Assembly: GCF_019898765.1 (NCBI RefSeq)
Contig: NZ_JAIOKB010000001.1
Span: 248,001 to 312,000, forward strand
Direction of reading: 5' to 3'
DNA: 64,000 bases
From: Sphingomonas yunnanensis
Lineage (GTDB): Bacteria > Pseudomonadota > Alphaproteobacteria > Sphingomonadales > Sphingomonadaceae
Position numbers and translations under genes: made by a program. This document shows, in pieces, positions 1 to 10,360 of this stretch (within the stretch, counting starts at the first letter, position 1; every line of letters begins with the position of its first letter). The notes beneath the pieces are model-generated. The model was not told the DNA's origin, searched no databases, and worked only from the letters and a program-made list of their open reading frames with translations.

Positions 1-1326
1 ATCCCGGGCGAGCGCCCGATGACGGTATCGGCGGGCTATTATTTCTCGGAGAACGATCGCACCTCGACGCGGCTGCCCTTCGTCTACCAGACCGCCACGG
101 GCGGGGCGATCCCGTTCCCGTGCAACCTGCTGCGTCCCGACTATCTGCTCTCGCCCGACGTGGTGAACGGCTGCCCCACGCCGATCTCGGGCAACCCGGC
201 GGACACCGCGGTGCAGTTGCGCTTCGACGCGGGGCAGAACGGCTCTTACCAATATGACGCGCTGCTGCGCATCCACGCCGGCTACGCCCAGGTCGAGGCG
301 GAGGCGCTCGATGGGCTGCGCGCGATCATCGGCGTCCGCTACGAGACAGCGACGCAGCGGGTCACCCCGATCAACGCCACCTCGACCCGGCTCAAGAACG
401 ATTACGTCCTGCCCGCGGCGACGATCACCTGGAACTTCGCCAGCAACCAGCAGCTGCGCCTCGCCGCCTCGAAGACGATCGCGCGGCCGCAGTTCCGCGA
501 GCTCGCTCCCCAGGCTTTTCGTGACTTCGAGTCGGACCGCCTCTTCTTCGGCAACCCGCGGCTGAAGGACTCGGAGCTGTACAACCTCGAGGCGCGCTAC
601 GAGTGGTTCTTCGCGCGCGACCAGCGCATCACGCTGGCGGGCTTCTACAAGCGGATCGACAACCCGATCGAGCAGGTCGGCTTCTTCCCGACGCCCGACG
701 CGCGACTCCAGACCGGCTTCACCAACCTGCCGCGCGCCAAGCTGTACGGCGCCGAGCTCGAGGCGCAGAAGTACGTCCCGCTCGACTTCATCTCGGCCGG
801 CTTCGCGGGCAAGCGAGCGGTGCTGATCGCCAACTACACCTGGACCCACTCGGCCATCACCGCCGACGGCAGCTGCGTGCCGGGCGTGCTCGAGGGGACG
901 ACGCTGGGCGGGTGTCAGGCGAACTTCGCGCCGGCGCGCTCGCTGTTCCGCGACGGCGCGCCGCTGACCGGCCAGTCGGACCATCTCGTCAACCTGCAGC
1001 TGGGCTATGAGGACACCGACAACGGCACCCAGGCGACTCTGTTGTTCAACTATGCCAGCGAGCGGGTCACCAACCGGGGGCCATCGCTGCTCGATGGTTC
1101 GGGCTTCCAGCCCGACATCATCGAGAAGCCGGGCATCCGGCTCGACTTCGTCATGCGCCAGAAGGTGCAGCTGGTCGGGCAGAAGGTGGAGATCAAGGCC
1201 GAGGCGCGCAATCTCACGGGCACGCGCTACCAGGAATTCCAGAGCTTCGACGGCGGCGGCCGGGTCGACATCAACCGTTATCGGCTGGGTCGTCTCTTCA
1301 CCCTGGGCGCCAGCGTGAGCTTCTGA
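1..1326 (+). CDS. TonB-dependent receptor, C-terminal part (5' truncated by window)
   Basis: The reading frame is open from base 1, so the ATG at 19 is internal and the gene starts upstream of the window. About 441 residues are visible and cover most of an outer-membrane beta-barrel: alternating aromatic-rich strands, the TonB receptor-like stretch NQQLRLAASKTIARPQFREL near residues 150-170, and a C-terminal phenylalanine (SVSF), which is the usual barrel-assembly signal. The plug domain and TonB box lie outside the window. TonB receptors import siderophores, vitamins or glycans using proton-motive energy; the substrate cannot be told from this part. It converges on the 2OG-Fe(II) oxygenase gene, a neighbour often seen near such receptors. 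Confidence 0.9.
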   Translation: MPGERPMTVSAGYYFSENDRTSTRLPFVYQTATGGAIPFPCNLLRPDYLLSPDVVNGCPTPISGNPADTAVQLRFDAGQNGSYQYDALLRIHAGYAQVEAEALDGLRAIIGVRYETATQRVTPINATSTRLKNDYVLPAATITWNFASNQQLRLAASKTIARPQFRELAPQAFRDFESDRLFFGNPRLKDSELYNLEARYEWFFARDQRITLAGFYKRIDNPIEQVGFFPTPDARLQTGFTNLPRAKLYGAELEAQKYVPLDFISAGFAGKRAVLIANYTWTHSAITADGSCVPGVLEGTTLGGCQANFAPARSLFRDGAPLTGQSDHLVNLQLGYEDTDNGTQATLLFNYASERVTNRGPSLLDGSGFQPDIIEKPGIRLDFVMRQKVQLVGQKVEIKAEARNLTGTRYQEFQSFDGGGRVDINRYRLGRLFTLGASVSF

Positions 1327-1327
1327 T

Positions 1328-1358
1328 CGGCGGCGGTGACCGGCGGAAGACGCCGCCG
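1328..1358. terminator. Possible bidirectional terminator hairpin
   Basis: CGGCGGCG at 1328-1335 pairs perfectly with CGCCGCCG at 1351-1358 around a 15-nt loop. It lies in the 40-bp gap between two convergent genes, where a shared terminator is expected. There is no clear T-tract, so this is only a candidate. Confidence 0.3.
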
Positions 1359-1366
1359 GGCACTGC

Positions 1367-1993
1367 TCAGCCCCAGGGTCGCTCGCGAAACCATTTGGTG
1401 ATGACGTATTTGACGCCGGCGCGCACCTTCATGCCGTGGTGCAGCGTGGCAGGGTTGGGCGTGTCGTCGGCGCGGCGGTTGTTCCAGCAGACCAGCTTGC
1501 CCGACTCCGGCTGGATCGTCTTGTCGATCGCCTTGAAACGCGTCGCGCCCCCGGCTTCGGGGGCGTTGAGATAGACCATCATCGTCCAGGTGCGGTTGCC
1601 CGCCACGCCGCAGAAGCGCGCGAAATCGGCCCCGGTCGGCTCGAAATAATCGGTGTGCGCCTTGAACTCCTGACCGACGGCGTAGCGCTGGCCCTGCAAT
1701 GGCTCGCCGTGGCGCGGGTCGAGCCCGGCGAAGTCGGCGAGGCGACGGTCGACCGCGGCGACGAGCGGGACGTCGACGCGCAGGTCGCAGGTCTCGCTGG
1801 TGCGGAAGGCGGTGTCGCCGTTCGGATCGGCGATGGTCGAGGGTCGCCGATCCGCGTCGATCAGCGCGATCAGTGCGTCGCACTCCTGTGCGTCGAGGAA
1901 GTCGCGACGAATGAACAGCGTGAGCTTGGGAGAGGGGACTCGCTGGATCAGCGGCTGCGCACTCAGTCGCGCGATGATGGGGTCGGTCGCCAT
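1367..1993 (-). CDS. 2OG-Fe(II) oxygenase (prolyl 4-hydroxylase-like)
   Basis: A 208-residue protein of the P4Hc/2-oxoglutarate-Fe(II) dioxygenase family. The Fe(II) ligands are visible as the HxD pair at H113/D115 (KAHTDYF) and the distal histidine in LHHGMKV near residue 185, with a lysine about ten residues on (KYVITK) in the position that holds 2-oxoglutarate. The family hydroxylates prolines or other side chains; the substrate is unknown here. The ATG at 1993 is preferred over an upstream in-frame TTG at 2020. It is divergent from gspC and convergent with the TonB receptor. Confidence 0.85.
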   Translation of the reverse strand: MATDPIIARLSAQPLIQRVPSPKLTLFIRRDFLDAQECDALIALIDADRRPSTIADPNGDTAFRTSETCDLRVDVPLVAAVDRRLADFAGLDPRHGEPLQGQRYAVGQEFKAHTDYFEPTGADFARFCGVAGNRTWTMMVYLNAPEAGGATRFKAIDKTIQPESGKLVCWNNRRADDTPNPATLHHGMKVRAGVKYVITKWFRERPWG

Positions 1994-2107
1994 GCACCTG
2001 CTATATTCCACCTGAAGCAAGTCGAACCAGCCACAGAAATATTACACAAGCCGGCGGTGCCGATGTAACAGGGCAGTCGTGGTGGCGCAGGGAGTTCAGC
2101 CGAGCGC

Positions 2108-2959
2108 ATGCGTTTGAAGTTCGACGCCCGGGCACGGGCGATCCTGCGGCGGTTGCCGGTGGTGAACGCTTATTCGGCAGTCGAGCTCCTGCTGCTCGCC
2201 GGCCTCGCCGTGCAATGCGCGCGGCTGATGTGGGTGATCGTCACGCCGGTGTCGCCGCTCGGCGCCTGGGTACCGGCCGGGCCGACGATCCCCGTCGATC
2301 CCGCCGGCGTGCTCGGCAGCGTCGATCCCTTCTACCGGGTGAGTGGCGCACAGGCGGCGCAGGGACCCGCGGTGGTCACCTCGCTCCAGCTCACCCTGTT
2401 CGGCACGCGGATGGACGACGCGCAGGCGCGCGGTGCCGCGATCCTCGCGGGGCCGGACGGACTGCAGCGCAGCGTCAGCGTCGGCGAGGAGGTCGTGCCC
2501 GGGGTGGTGCTGCGCGGCGTCGCCTTCGACCATGTCACGCTCGAGCGTGGCGGCGCGCGCGAGGACCTGTTCCTCGATCAGTCGAGCAAGCCGAGCGCCG
2601 CGGTGCCGCCCCCCGGCGCCGCTCCCGTGGCGATGCCGGGCCCGGACCCGCGAACGGCACGCGACTCCGACGCGGGCGGCGGGGCGATGTCGCCCGACCG
2701 GCTTCGCACCGACATCACCGCCATCCCGCAGATAGAGGGCGGTCGGGTCGTCGGGTTGACCGTCCGCGGGCAGGGCGGCAACGCCTTCCGCGCCTCGGGT
2801 CTACGCGACGGCGACGTCGTCACCCAGGTGGCGGGTCGGCCGGTCTCGGGACCTGCCGACCTCGAACAGTTCACACGCGAGCGCGCCCCCGGCGGCTCGG
2901 TCCCCGTCACCGTCCAGCGCAATGGCCAGACGGTCGCGCTCGCCATCCCGGTAAAATGA
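2108..2959 (+). CDS. gspC: Type II secretion system protein GspC
   Basis: Inner-membrane clamp protein of the T2SS that links the assembly platform (GspL/M) to the secretin GspD and helps recruit cargo. It is 283 residues: a short basic N-terminus, one membrane segment around residues 21-45 (VELLLLAGLAVQCARLMWVI), a periplasmic HR region with the LTLFGTR motif near 95-101, a proline-rich linker, and a C-terminal PDZ domain (about residues 200-283) with the FRASGLRDGDVVTQVAGRPV core. It is the first gene of the operon and its stop overlaps the gspD start. Confidence 0.93.
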   Translation: MRLKFDARARAILRRLPVVNAYSAVELLLLAGLAVQCARLMWVIVTPVSPLGAWVPAGPTIPVDPAGVLGSVDPFYRVSGAQAAQGPAVVTSLQLTLFGTRMDDAQARGAAILAGPDGLQRSVSVGEEVVPGVVLRGVAFDHVTLERGGAREDLFLDQSSKPSAAVPPPGAAPVAMPGPDPRTARDSDAGGGAMSPDRLRTDITAIPQIEGGRVVGLTVRGQGGNAFRASGLRDGDVVTQVAGRPVSGPADLEQFTRERAPGGSVPVTVQRNGQTVALAIPVK

Positions 2960-5162
2960 TGAAGCGTCCCCACGTCCTCCTCGCTTCCGTCGCGCTGGCC
3001 GCGGCGGTGCCGCCCGCGCTCGCGCAGACCACGCTCAACGTGCGCGACGCCGATATCCGCGCCTTCATCGCCGACGCCGCCAAGGTGACGGGGCGCACCT
3101 TCATCATCGACAACCGCGTGCAGGGCAAAGTGACCGTCGTCACTGACCGTCCGCTGTCGCGCTCCGAATATCTCGAGGTCTTCCTCTCGACGCTGCGCGC
3201 CAACGGCCTGGTCGCGGTGCCGAGCGCCAATGGCGCCTTCCGCGTCCAGCCGATCGACAATGCGGCGAGCCAGCCGGGGCGGATCGGCCTGGCCGGCGCG
3301 CCGCGTAACCAGCTCGTCACCGAGATCATCCGACTGCGCTCGATCGACGCCGCGCAAGCGGTCGATACCGTCCGCCCGCTGGTCAGCGCGCAGGGCTCGG
3401 TGACCGCGAACCGGGGCGGCAACAGCCTGGTGGTGGTCGATTTCGCCGACAACGTCCGGCGCGTGCGCGAGGTGGTGCGGCGGATCGACTCGGACACATC
3501 GGCGACGCGGATCATCCCGCTCAAGAACGCGCGCGCCAGCGAGGTCGCGACCGCGCTCCAGGGGCTGATCGGCGGGAGCGGCGGTGCCGCGTCTCCCTCG
3601 GGCGGCGCCTCGGCGGTAGCGATCGAGAGCTCCAACGCGGTGGCACTGCGCGGCGACCCGCAGACCGTCGCGCGCCTGGCGGCGCTGGCGCGCGAGCTCG
3701 ACCAGAGCGCGCGCAACGCCACCGAGATCCGCGTCGTCTTCCTCGAGAATGCCGACGCCAACCAGCTGCTGCCGGTGCTCCAGCAGCTCGTCGGCCAGGC
3801 GCCCGACGCGATCGAGGAGCAGGCGCTCACCCGCTCGGGGCTCAGCAGCTCGAGCACCGGCTCGACCGGGGTGGGCGCGACGCCGCAGCCAGCGACTCGC
3901 TCGCGTCCGACCCAGTCGACGACGCAGCAGTCGGGCAGCCAGCCGCAGCAGGCCGCGATCACCGGCCAGGGCAACCGCACCGCGGCGGTGGTGACCCGCT
4001 ATGCCGGCGCCAACGCGATCGTGATCGCGGCGCCCGCCGACATCCAGCGCCAGCTCGCCGACGTGGTGAAGCAGCTCGACCAGCGCCGCCAGCAGGTGCT
4101 GGTCGAGGCGATCGTCGCCGAGGTGTCGGACTCGACCGTCAACCAGCTCGGCGCGCAGTTCATCCTCGGCAACCTCGACGGCGGCGCCTTCGCCGCGTCG
4201 ACCTTCAGCAACTCGGCGCCCAACATCCTTCAGATCGCGGGCGCGATCGGCGCGCGCGAGCTGGCGAGCTCGACCACCACCACGATCGCCAACGGCGTCA
4301 CCACCACGGTGACCAACAATACGCCCTCGGACACGCTGACCCAGTCGGCGATCCAGTCGATCATCGGCTCGTCGGGCGGGTTCGGTGGCTTCGGCGGACA
4401 GATCGGCAGCACTGTCTTCGGCGCGATCATCAACGCGGTGAAGCGCGACAATACGTCGAACCTGCTCCAGGTGCCGCAGATCATGACGATCGACAACCAG
4501 GAGGCGCACACGCTCGTCGGGCAGGAGATCCCGATCACCACCGGCGAGGCGCTGTCGAACAATTTCGACAATGCCTTCCGCACCACGCAGCGGCAGAATG
4601 TCGGCATCGGGCTCGACGTGCGGCCGCAGGTGAACTCCTCGGGCACGATCAAGATGAACCTCCACCTCGAGGTCAGCTCGATCGCGGGGCCGGTGTCGAG
4701 CAACAATTCCGACCTGATCCTCAACAAGCGCGAGGTCGAGACGGTGCTGACCGTCGACGACGGGGCGATCGGCGTCATCGGCGGGCTGCTGTCGGACGAG
4801 GAGCGCCGCACGATCGAGAAGATCCCGCTGCTCGGGGACATTCCGGTGCTGGGCAACCTCTTCAAGTCGCGCGCCAAGACGCGGTCGAAGACCAACCTCA
4901 TGATCTTCATCCGCCCGACCGTGATCCGCAGCGCGGCCGACAACCGCCGCGTCACCGAGCAGCGCTACGGCTATCTCCGCCTCCAGCAGGCGGCGCAGGA
5001 GCCGCTATCCGAGCCGTCGATCGACACGCTGGTGCGCGACTATATGGGAGCCGCGCCGCCGCTGCCGCCGGCGGGCCAGCCCGGCAGCATCGAGGACCCG
5101 CGCGTGGCGGTGCCGGTCTATCGCAACTCCACCACCGTCATCCCTGGGGGAGAGAGGCGCAA

Positions 5163-5166
<4 letters not shown>
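2956..5166 (+). CDS. gspD: Type II secretion outer-membrane secretin GspD
   Basis: Forms the outer-membrane exit pore of the T2SS. The 736-residue protein has a Sec signal peptide ending at PALAQ (about residue 24), an N0 domain (LNVRDADIRAFIADAAKVTG), N1-N3 KH-like repeats, and the C-terminal secretin domain, including VPQIMTIDNQEAHTLVGQEI, VGIGLDVRPQV and KTNLMIFIRPTVIR. A long Ser/Gln/Thr-rich insert around residues 290-335 lies in the N3 region. No lipobox is seen. The frame is open upstream, but the signal peptide fixes the start at the ATG overlapping the gspC stop (ATGATG at 2956 or 2959). Confidence 0.95.
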
Positions 5167-6749
<1,583 letters not shown>

Positions 6750-6773
6750 TCGGGCGCCTCGCTTCGCACGCCT

Positions 6774-6873
6774 CTCGTCATCCCCGCGCGGGCGAGGATC
6801 CATACACGCTGACCTCGCGACTCTATCGCCAAGGCCCGTGCGTCTGGATCCCCGCCGGTGCGGGGATGACGAG
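6774..6873. repeat. REP-like paired-hairpin element, in gspE-gspF gap
   Basis: An outer inverted repeat of 14 bp (CTCGTCATCCCCGC at 6774-6787 and its perfect complement at 6860-6873) encloses inner GGATCC motifs. The right arm is itself a hairpin (ATCCCCGC, 4-nt loop, GCGGGGAT). It belongs to the same architecture as the elements at 8683, 14954, 33756, 45708 and 58711. Its position inside the gsp transcript may affect mRNA processing or stability. Confidence 0.8.
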
Positions 6874-6928
6874 CGGGAGGCGGCCAGGCACGTACGATCC
6901 TCCTACCGCGTCCGTCGGACGGGTCGCC

Positions 6929-8152
6929 GTGGCTGACTTCGACTATCTCGCGATCGACACGCGCGGCAATGAGACGCGCGGGCATGTCGCCGCGGCGGAC
7001 GTCGCCGCGGCGCGCGCGACGCTTGACCGCCGCCGCCTCTACGTCGTGCGGCTCGAGCCGGGCAGTGCGCCCGCGACGCGCCAGCGGCCGCTGTTCGGGC
7101 TCGAGCTCGGCCGCGCCAAGATGTCGGGCAAGCAGCTGACGCTCTTCACGCGCCAGCTCGCCACGCTCAACCGCGTCTCGCCGTTGGAGGAGTCGCTCCG
7201 CACCATCACGCGCCAGACCGAGCAGGAGAGCGTCCGCGTGATCGTCCAGACCGTCCACACCGGCGTGGTCGAGGGCCGGCGCCTGGCCGACGCGATGGCG
7301 CGCGAGCCGAAGAGCTTCCCGCCACTTTACCGTGCGATGGTCGCCGCGGGCGAGAGCTCGGGGACGCTGCCCGAGATCATGGAGCGGCTCTCCACCCTGC
7401 TCGAGCGCCAGGCGGAGATTCGCGGCAAGCTGCTGACCGCCATGGCCTATCCCAGCGTGCTGTCGGCGGTGGCGTTCAGCGTCGTGATCGCGCTGATGAC
7501 CTTCGTGGTGCCGCAGGTGGTCGAGCAGTTCGACACGGTCGGCCAGCAGCTGCCGCTGCTCACGCGCATGATCATCGCGCTGTCGGACCTTCTGGTCGGC
7601 TGGTGGTGGCTGCTGCTGCTGATCGTCGTCGCGGCGGTCGGCGGCGCGGTGCTGGCGTTGCGCCAGCCGCCGATCCGGCTCGCCTTCGACACCTGGCTGC
7701 TGCGCGTGCCGCTGATCGGGCGGCTGCTGCGCGATCTCCACGCCGCGCGGATCGCGCGCACGCTCTCGACCATGGTGGCGAGCCGGCTGCCTTTGCTCGA
7801 GGGGCTGACGCTGACGGGCGGCACGATCCACAACCGCCGGCTCAAGGCGGCATCGGACGAGATCACCGAGTCGATCCGCGGCGGCGGGAGCCTCTCGACC
7901 GCGATGAGGCGCACCGGCGTGTTCCCCCCCCTGCTCGTGTATCTCGCCGCCAGCGGCGAGGCGGCAGGGCGGCTCGACGAGATGCTCGAGCGCGCCGCCG
8001 ACTATCTCGAGCGCGAGTTCGACCGCTTCACCGCGACCGCGCTGTCGCTGCTCGAACCGCTGATCATCGTCGTGATGGGCGCGATCGTCGCCACGATCGT
8101 GCTATCGATCCTGCTCCCAATCCTCCAGCTCAACACCTTGGCCGGCCAGTGA
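6929..8152 (+). CDS. gspF: Type II secretion platform protein GspF
   Basis: Polytopic inner-membrane protein at the centre of the T2SS assembly platform. The 407 residues match the usual length (about 400): N-terminal FDYLAIDTRGNETRG, two T2SSF repeat domains each with the GExSG-type core (AAGESSGTLPEIMERL and AASGEAAGRLDEMLERA), and three membrane segments near residues 170-200, 220-245 and 375-400. The GTG at 6929 gives the standard GspF N-terminus; the frame is open far upstream but lacks homologous-looking sequence there. gspG follows directly. Confidence 0.94.
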   Translation: MADFDYLAIDTRGNETRGHVAAADVAAARATLDRRRLYVVRLEPGSAPATRQRPLFGLELGRAKMSGKQLTLFTRQLATLNRVSPLEESLRTITRQTEQESVRVIVQTVHTGVVEGRRLADAMAREPKSFPPLYRAMVAAGESSGTLPEIMERLSTLLERQAEIRGKLLTAMAYPSVLSAVAFSVVIALMTFVVPQVVEQFDTVGQQLPLLTRMIIALSDLLVGWWWLLLLIVVAAVGGAVLALRQPPIRLAFDTWLLRVPLIGRLLRDLHAARIARTLSTMVASRLPLLEGLTLTGGTIHNRRLKAASDEITESIRGGGSLSTAMRRTGVFPPLLVYLAASGEAAGRLDEMLERAADYLEREFDRFTATALSLLEPLIIVVMGAIVATIVLSILLPILQLNTLAGQ

Positions 8153-8160
8153 GACCCCTG

Positions 8161-8601
8161 ATGCACAACGTACAGAAGCAGCGCCGCAAGAAGAAGAACG
8201 GCTTCACCCTCGTCGAACTGATGGTGGTGATCGTGATCATCGGCCTCCTCGCCACGATCGTCGCGCTGAACGTGCTGCCCTCGGGCGACACCGCGCGGAT
8301 CCAGAAGGCCAAGGCCGACATCGCCACGATCGAGCAGGGGCTGGAGCTGTATCGCCTGCAGATCGGCAGCTACCCGACGACGTCGCAGGGCCTCCAGGCG
8401 CTGGTGACCGCCCCCGCCGGCGCGGACGCCGCGCGTTACCAGGCCGGCGGCTACGTCAAGAAGCTGCCGAAGGATCCGTGGGGCCGCGACTATCTCTACG
8501 CCTCGCCGGGCCAGCATGGCGCCGCCGACGTGTGGACCCTGGGTGCCGACGGGAAGGACGGCGGCGAGGGGATCGATGCCGATATCGGCTCCTGGCAGTA
8601 A
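8161..8601 (+). CDS. gspG: Major pseudopilin GspG
   Basis: Main subunit of the T2SS pseudopilus. It has a basic prepilin leader ending KKKNG, cleaved before FTLVELMVVIVIIGLLATIV (class III prepilin, Glu at +5), followed by the GspG C-terminal region with PTTSQGLQALV, a DPWGRDYLY motif and the Ca-binding-loop type ending GADGKDGGEGIDADIGSWQ. Length 146 is normal. The ATG at 8161 is chosen; an in-frame GTG at 8149 overlapping the gspF stop is an alternative. The prepilin peptidase GspO is not in the window. Confidence 0.95.
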   Translation: MHNVQKQRRKKKNGFTLVELMVVIVIIGLLATIVALNVLPSGDTARIQKAKADIATIEQGLELYRLQIGSYPTTSQGLQALVTAPAGADAARYQAGGYVKKLPKDPWGRDYLYASPGQHGAADVWTLGADGKDGGEGIDADIGSWQ

Positions 8602-8682
8602 GCGCGGTCCGAACCGGGTCGCGGCGCACGGCGCGCATCTCGGGCGGCGCGTGCTGGAACTGCGCGATCGCCCCACACACCT

Positions 8683-8780
8683 CCGTCATCCCGGACTTGT
8701 TCCGGGATCCACTCCTCCTCTCATCCCGGAACTTCGGCTCCCGCGGCACCGTGGATCCCGGAACAAGCTGGGGATGACGG
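8683..8780. repeat. REP-like paired-hairpin element, in gspG-gspH gap
   Basis: Two 30-bp arms, 8683-8712 and 8751-8780, are inverted repeats matching at 27 of 30 positions; each begins or ends with the CCGTCAT/ATGACGG edge and has a GTGGATCC inner edge. A third, partial unit starting TCATCCCGGAACTT lies between them. The right arm reaches to within 40 bp of the gspH start. Confidence 0.85.
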
Positions 8781-8818
8781 CAGGAGGGGGAGCGGTCGTG
8801 CGGGCAGGAGCCGCGTGC

Positions 8819-9271
8819 GTGCACCGCCGCGAGCTTCGGCGCGCGACCCGCGGCTTCACCCTGATCGAGCTCATGGTCGTGATCACCGTGATCGGGCTCG
8901 CTTCCGCGGCGGCGGTGCTGGCGATGCCCGACACGCGCGGCCGGCTGGCGGACGAGGCGGCGCGCTTCGCCGCGCGTGCCCGGAGCGCGCACGACGCCGC
9001 GATCATCGAGTCACGCCCGGTCAGCCTGTGGGTCACCGAGACCGGCTATGGCTTCGACCAGTGGCGCGGCGGCCGCTGGTCACCGATGGAGCCGCCGCTC
9101 GGAGTCGAGCAGTGGCGCCCCGGCACCGCGGCGGCAGGGCTGGTGCGCGAGCGAGTCACCTTCGACACCACCGGATTGGCGGACCGGCCATTGACGATCA
9201 CGCTGACGCGCGAGGGCGCGCGCACCGATGTCGTGATCGAGTCTGACGGGCGGGCGCATGTCGCGGGCTGA
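8819..9271 (+). CDS. gspH: Minor pseudopilin GspH
   Basis: Minor pseudopilin of the T2SS pseudopilus, 150 residues. A short basic leader (HRRELRRATRG) precedes the class III prepilin cleavage site G^FTLIELMVVITVIGLASAA with Glu at +5. The C-terminal part has the GspH-like WVTETGYGFDQW segment. Two GTG starts fit: 8819, preceded by AGGAG at 8806-8810, and 8798, preceded by a strong AGGAGGGGG at 8782-8790. I chose the one giving a conventional short leader. It overlaps gspI by 14 bp. Confidence 0.85.
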   Translation: MHRRELRRATRGFTLIELMVVITVIGLASAAAVLAMPDTRGRLADEAARFAARARSAHDAAIIESRPVSLWVTETGYGFDQWRGGRWSPMEPPLGVEQWRPGTAAAGLVRERVTFDTTGLADRPLTITLTREGARTDVVIESDGRAHVAG

Positions 9272-9647
9272 GCGCGGCTTCACGCTGATCGAGATCATGG
9301 TGGCGCTGGCGGTGTTCAGCCTCGCCGCGCTCGCGCTGGTGCGGCTGGAGGGGCAGACGATCCGCTCCACCGGCGTGCTCTCGGCGACGTTGCTGGCACA
9401 GGCGGTGGCGCGCAATGTCGCGATCGAGGCGGTGACCGACGCCGAGCCGCCGGTGCGGGGGCGCAGCAGCGGGGTAGAGCAGAACGGCGGCCGTGCCTGG
9501 ACCTGGGTGCGCGAGGTGCAGCCGCTCGGCGACGGCGACGTGATGCGGGTCGACGTCAGCGTCAGCGACCCGGGCGGCGCGGTGCTCGGCCGCATGACGA
9601 TGGTCCGCCCGCCCGCGCCGCCGCTCTCGGTGGACGTGGCGGGATGA
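9258..9647 (+). CDS. gspI: Minor pseudopilin GspI
   Basis: Minor pseudopilin that nucleates the pseudopilus tip with GspJ and GspK. 129 residues: leader MSRAERG, cleavage before FTLIEIMVALAVFSLAALAL (Glu +5), then the GspI pattern ARNVAIEAVTDAEPP and WTWVREVQPLGDGDVMRVDV. It overlaps both gspH and gspJ, so the gspH-K genes are probably translationally coupled. Confidence 0.9.
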   Translation: MSRAERGFTLIEIMVALAVFSLAALALVRLEGQTIRSTGVLSATLLAQAVARNVAIEAVTDAEPPVRGRSSGVEQNGGRAWTWVREVQPLGDGDVMRVDVSVSDPGGAVLGRMTMVRPPAPPLSVDVAG

Positions 9648-10360
9648 GCGTGCGCCGCGATACCGGCTTCACGCTGGTCGAGGTGATGATCGCGCTGATG
9701 ATCTTCGGCATGATCGCGGCGGCGGGGGTCGCGCTGCTCGCCTTCAGCGTGCGCGCGCAGGGCGCCAGCGCGGTCGCGCTCGACGACACCGGCGCGCTGA
9801 GCCGGCTATCGTCGATCCTCACCGCCGATCTCGCCCAGGCGCAGGACCGTAACACGCGCGACGTCAACGGCACGCTGTTGCCGGCCTTCAGCGGCGACGC
9901 CGCGGCGACGCCGCTCCTGCGGCTGGTGCGCGCCGGCTGGAGCAATCCCGATCAGGCCCCGCGCGCCGAGTTGCAGAAAGTGGAGTACCGTCTCGCCGGA
10001 GACGGACTGGAGCGGGTCGCCTATCCCGCGCTGGACGGCGCCGCGCCGCTGCCGCCAGCGCTGCTGCTCGATCGCGTGCGCACGGTGCAGCTCCGCTTCC
10101 GCTACCGTGGCGCCTGGAGCGACACGTGGCAGGGCAACCCGCGTGCCGCGCTGCCCCAGGCAATCGAGCTCGTCGTGACGCGGGCCGACTCGCGGCTGTA
10201 CCGGCTGCTGTTCCTCGTCGGCACCGGCGCGGGGCGCGTGCAGGAGAGCGGCAGCGGTGCTCAGGGGGGTGGCGGCGGCGGTGCTGCGGGTGGCGGCACG
10301 GGGTCGCCCGGCGCAGGTGCGCCGGCGCGGATACCGGGAGGCGGCGATGCGGCACGGTGA
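9644..10360 (+). CDS. gspJ: Minor pseudopilin GspJ
   Basis: Minor tip pseudopilin, 238 residues. Leader MSVRRDTG is followed by FTLVEVMIALMIFGMIAAAG (Glu +5). The globular domain includes RTVQLRFRYRGAWSDTWQ near residues 145-162. The last roughly 40 residues form a glycine/alanine-rich tail (QGGGGGGAAGGG) that is not typical of GspJ; its end overlaps the start of gspK by 14 bp. The tail may be disordered or a lineage extension. Confidence 0.9.
   Translation: MSVRRDTGFTLVEVMIALMIFGMIAAAGVALLAFSVRAQGASAVALDDTGALSRLSSILTADLAQAQDRNTRDVNGTLLPAFSGDAAATPLLRLVRAGWSNPDQAPRAELQKVEYRLAGDGLERVAYPALDGAAPLPPALLLDRVRTVQLRFRYRGAWSDTWQGNPRAALPQAIELVVTRADSRLYRLLFLVGTGAGRVQESGSGAQGGGGGGAAGGGTGSPGAGAPARIPGGGDAAR

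Noticed and set aside
2215-2955. N-terminal extension of gspD, and similar extensions of gspF, glk, MCP, IVD and others
   Set aside because: The frames are open upstream by chance in GC-rich DNA. Signal peptides, conserved N-termini or overlapping stop/start codons fix shorter starts.
2578-4665. Very long open frame antisense to gspD (about 695 codons)
   Set aside because: It is a GC-rich shadow of gspD: Arg/Asp/His-rich, with no recognisable domain, and the sense frame is a clear secretin. The same applies to long antisense frames at 5118-6803, 9888-11489, 27829-29577, 36513-38069, 45884-47443 and 59108-60907.
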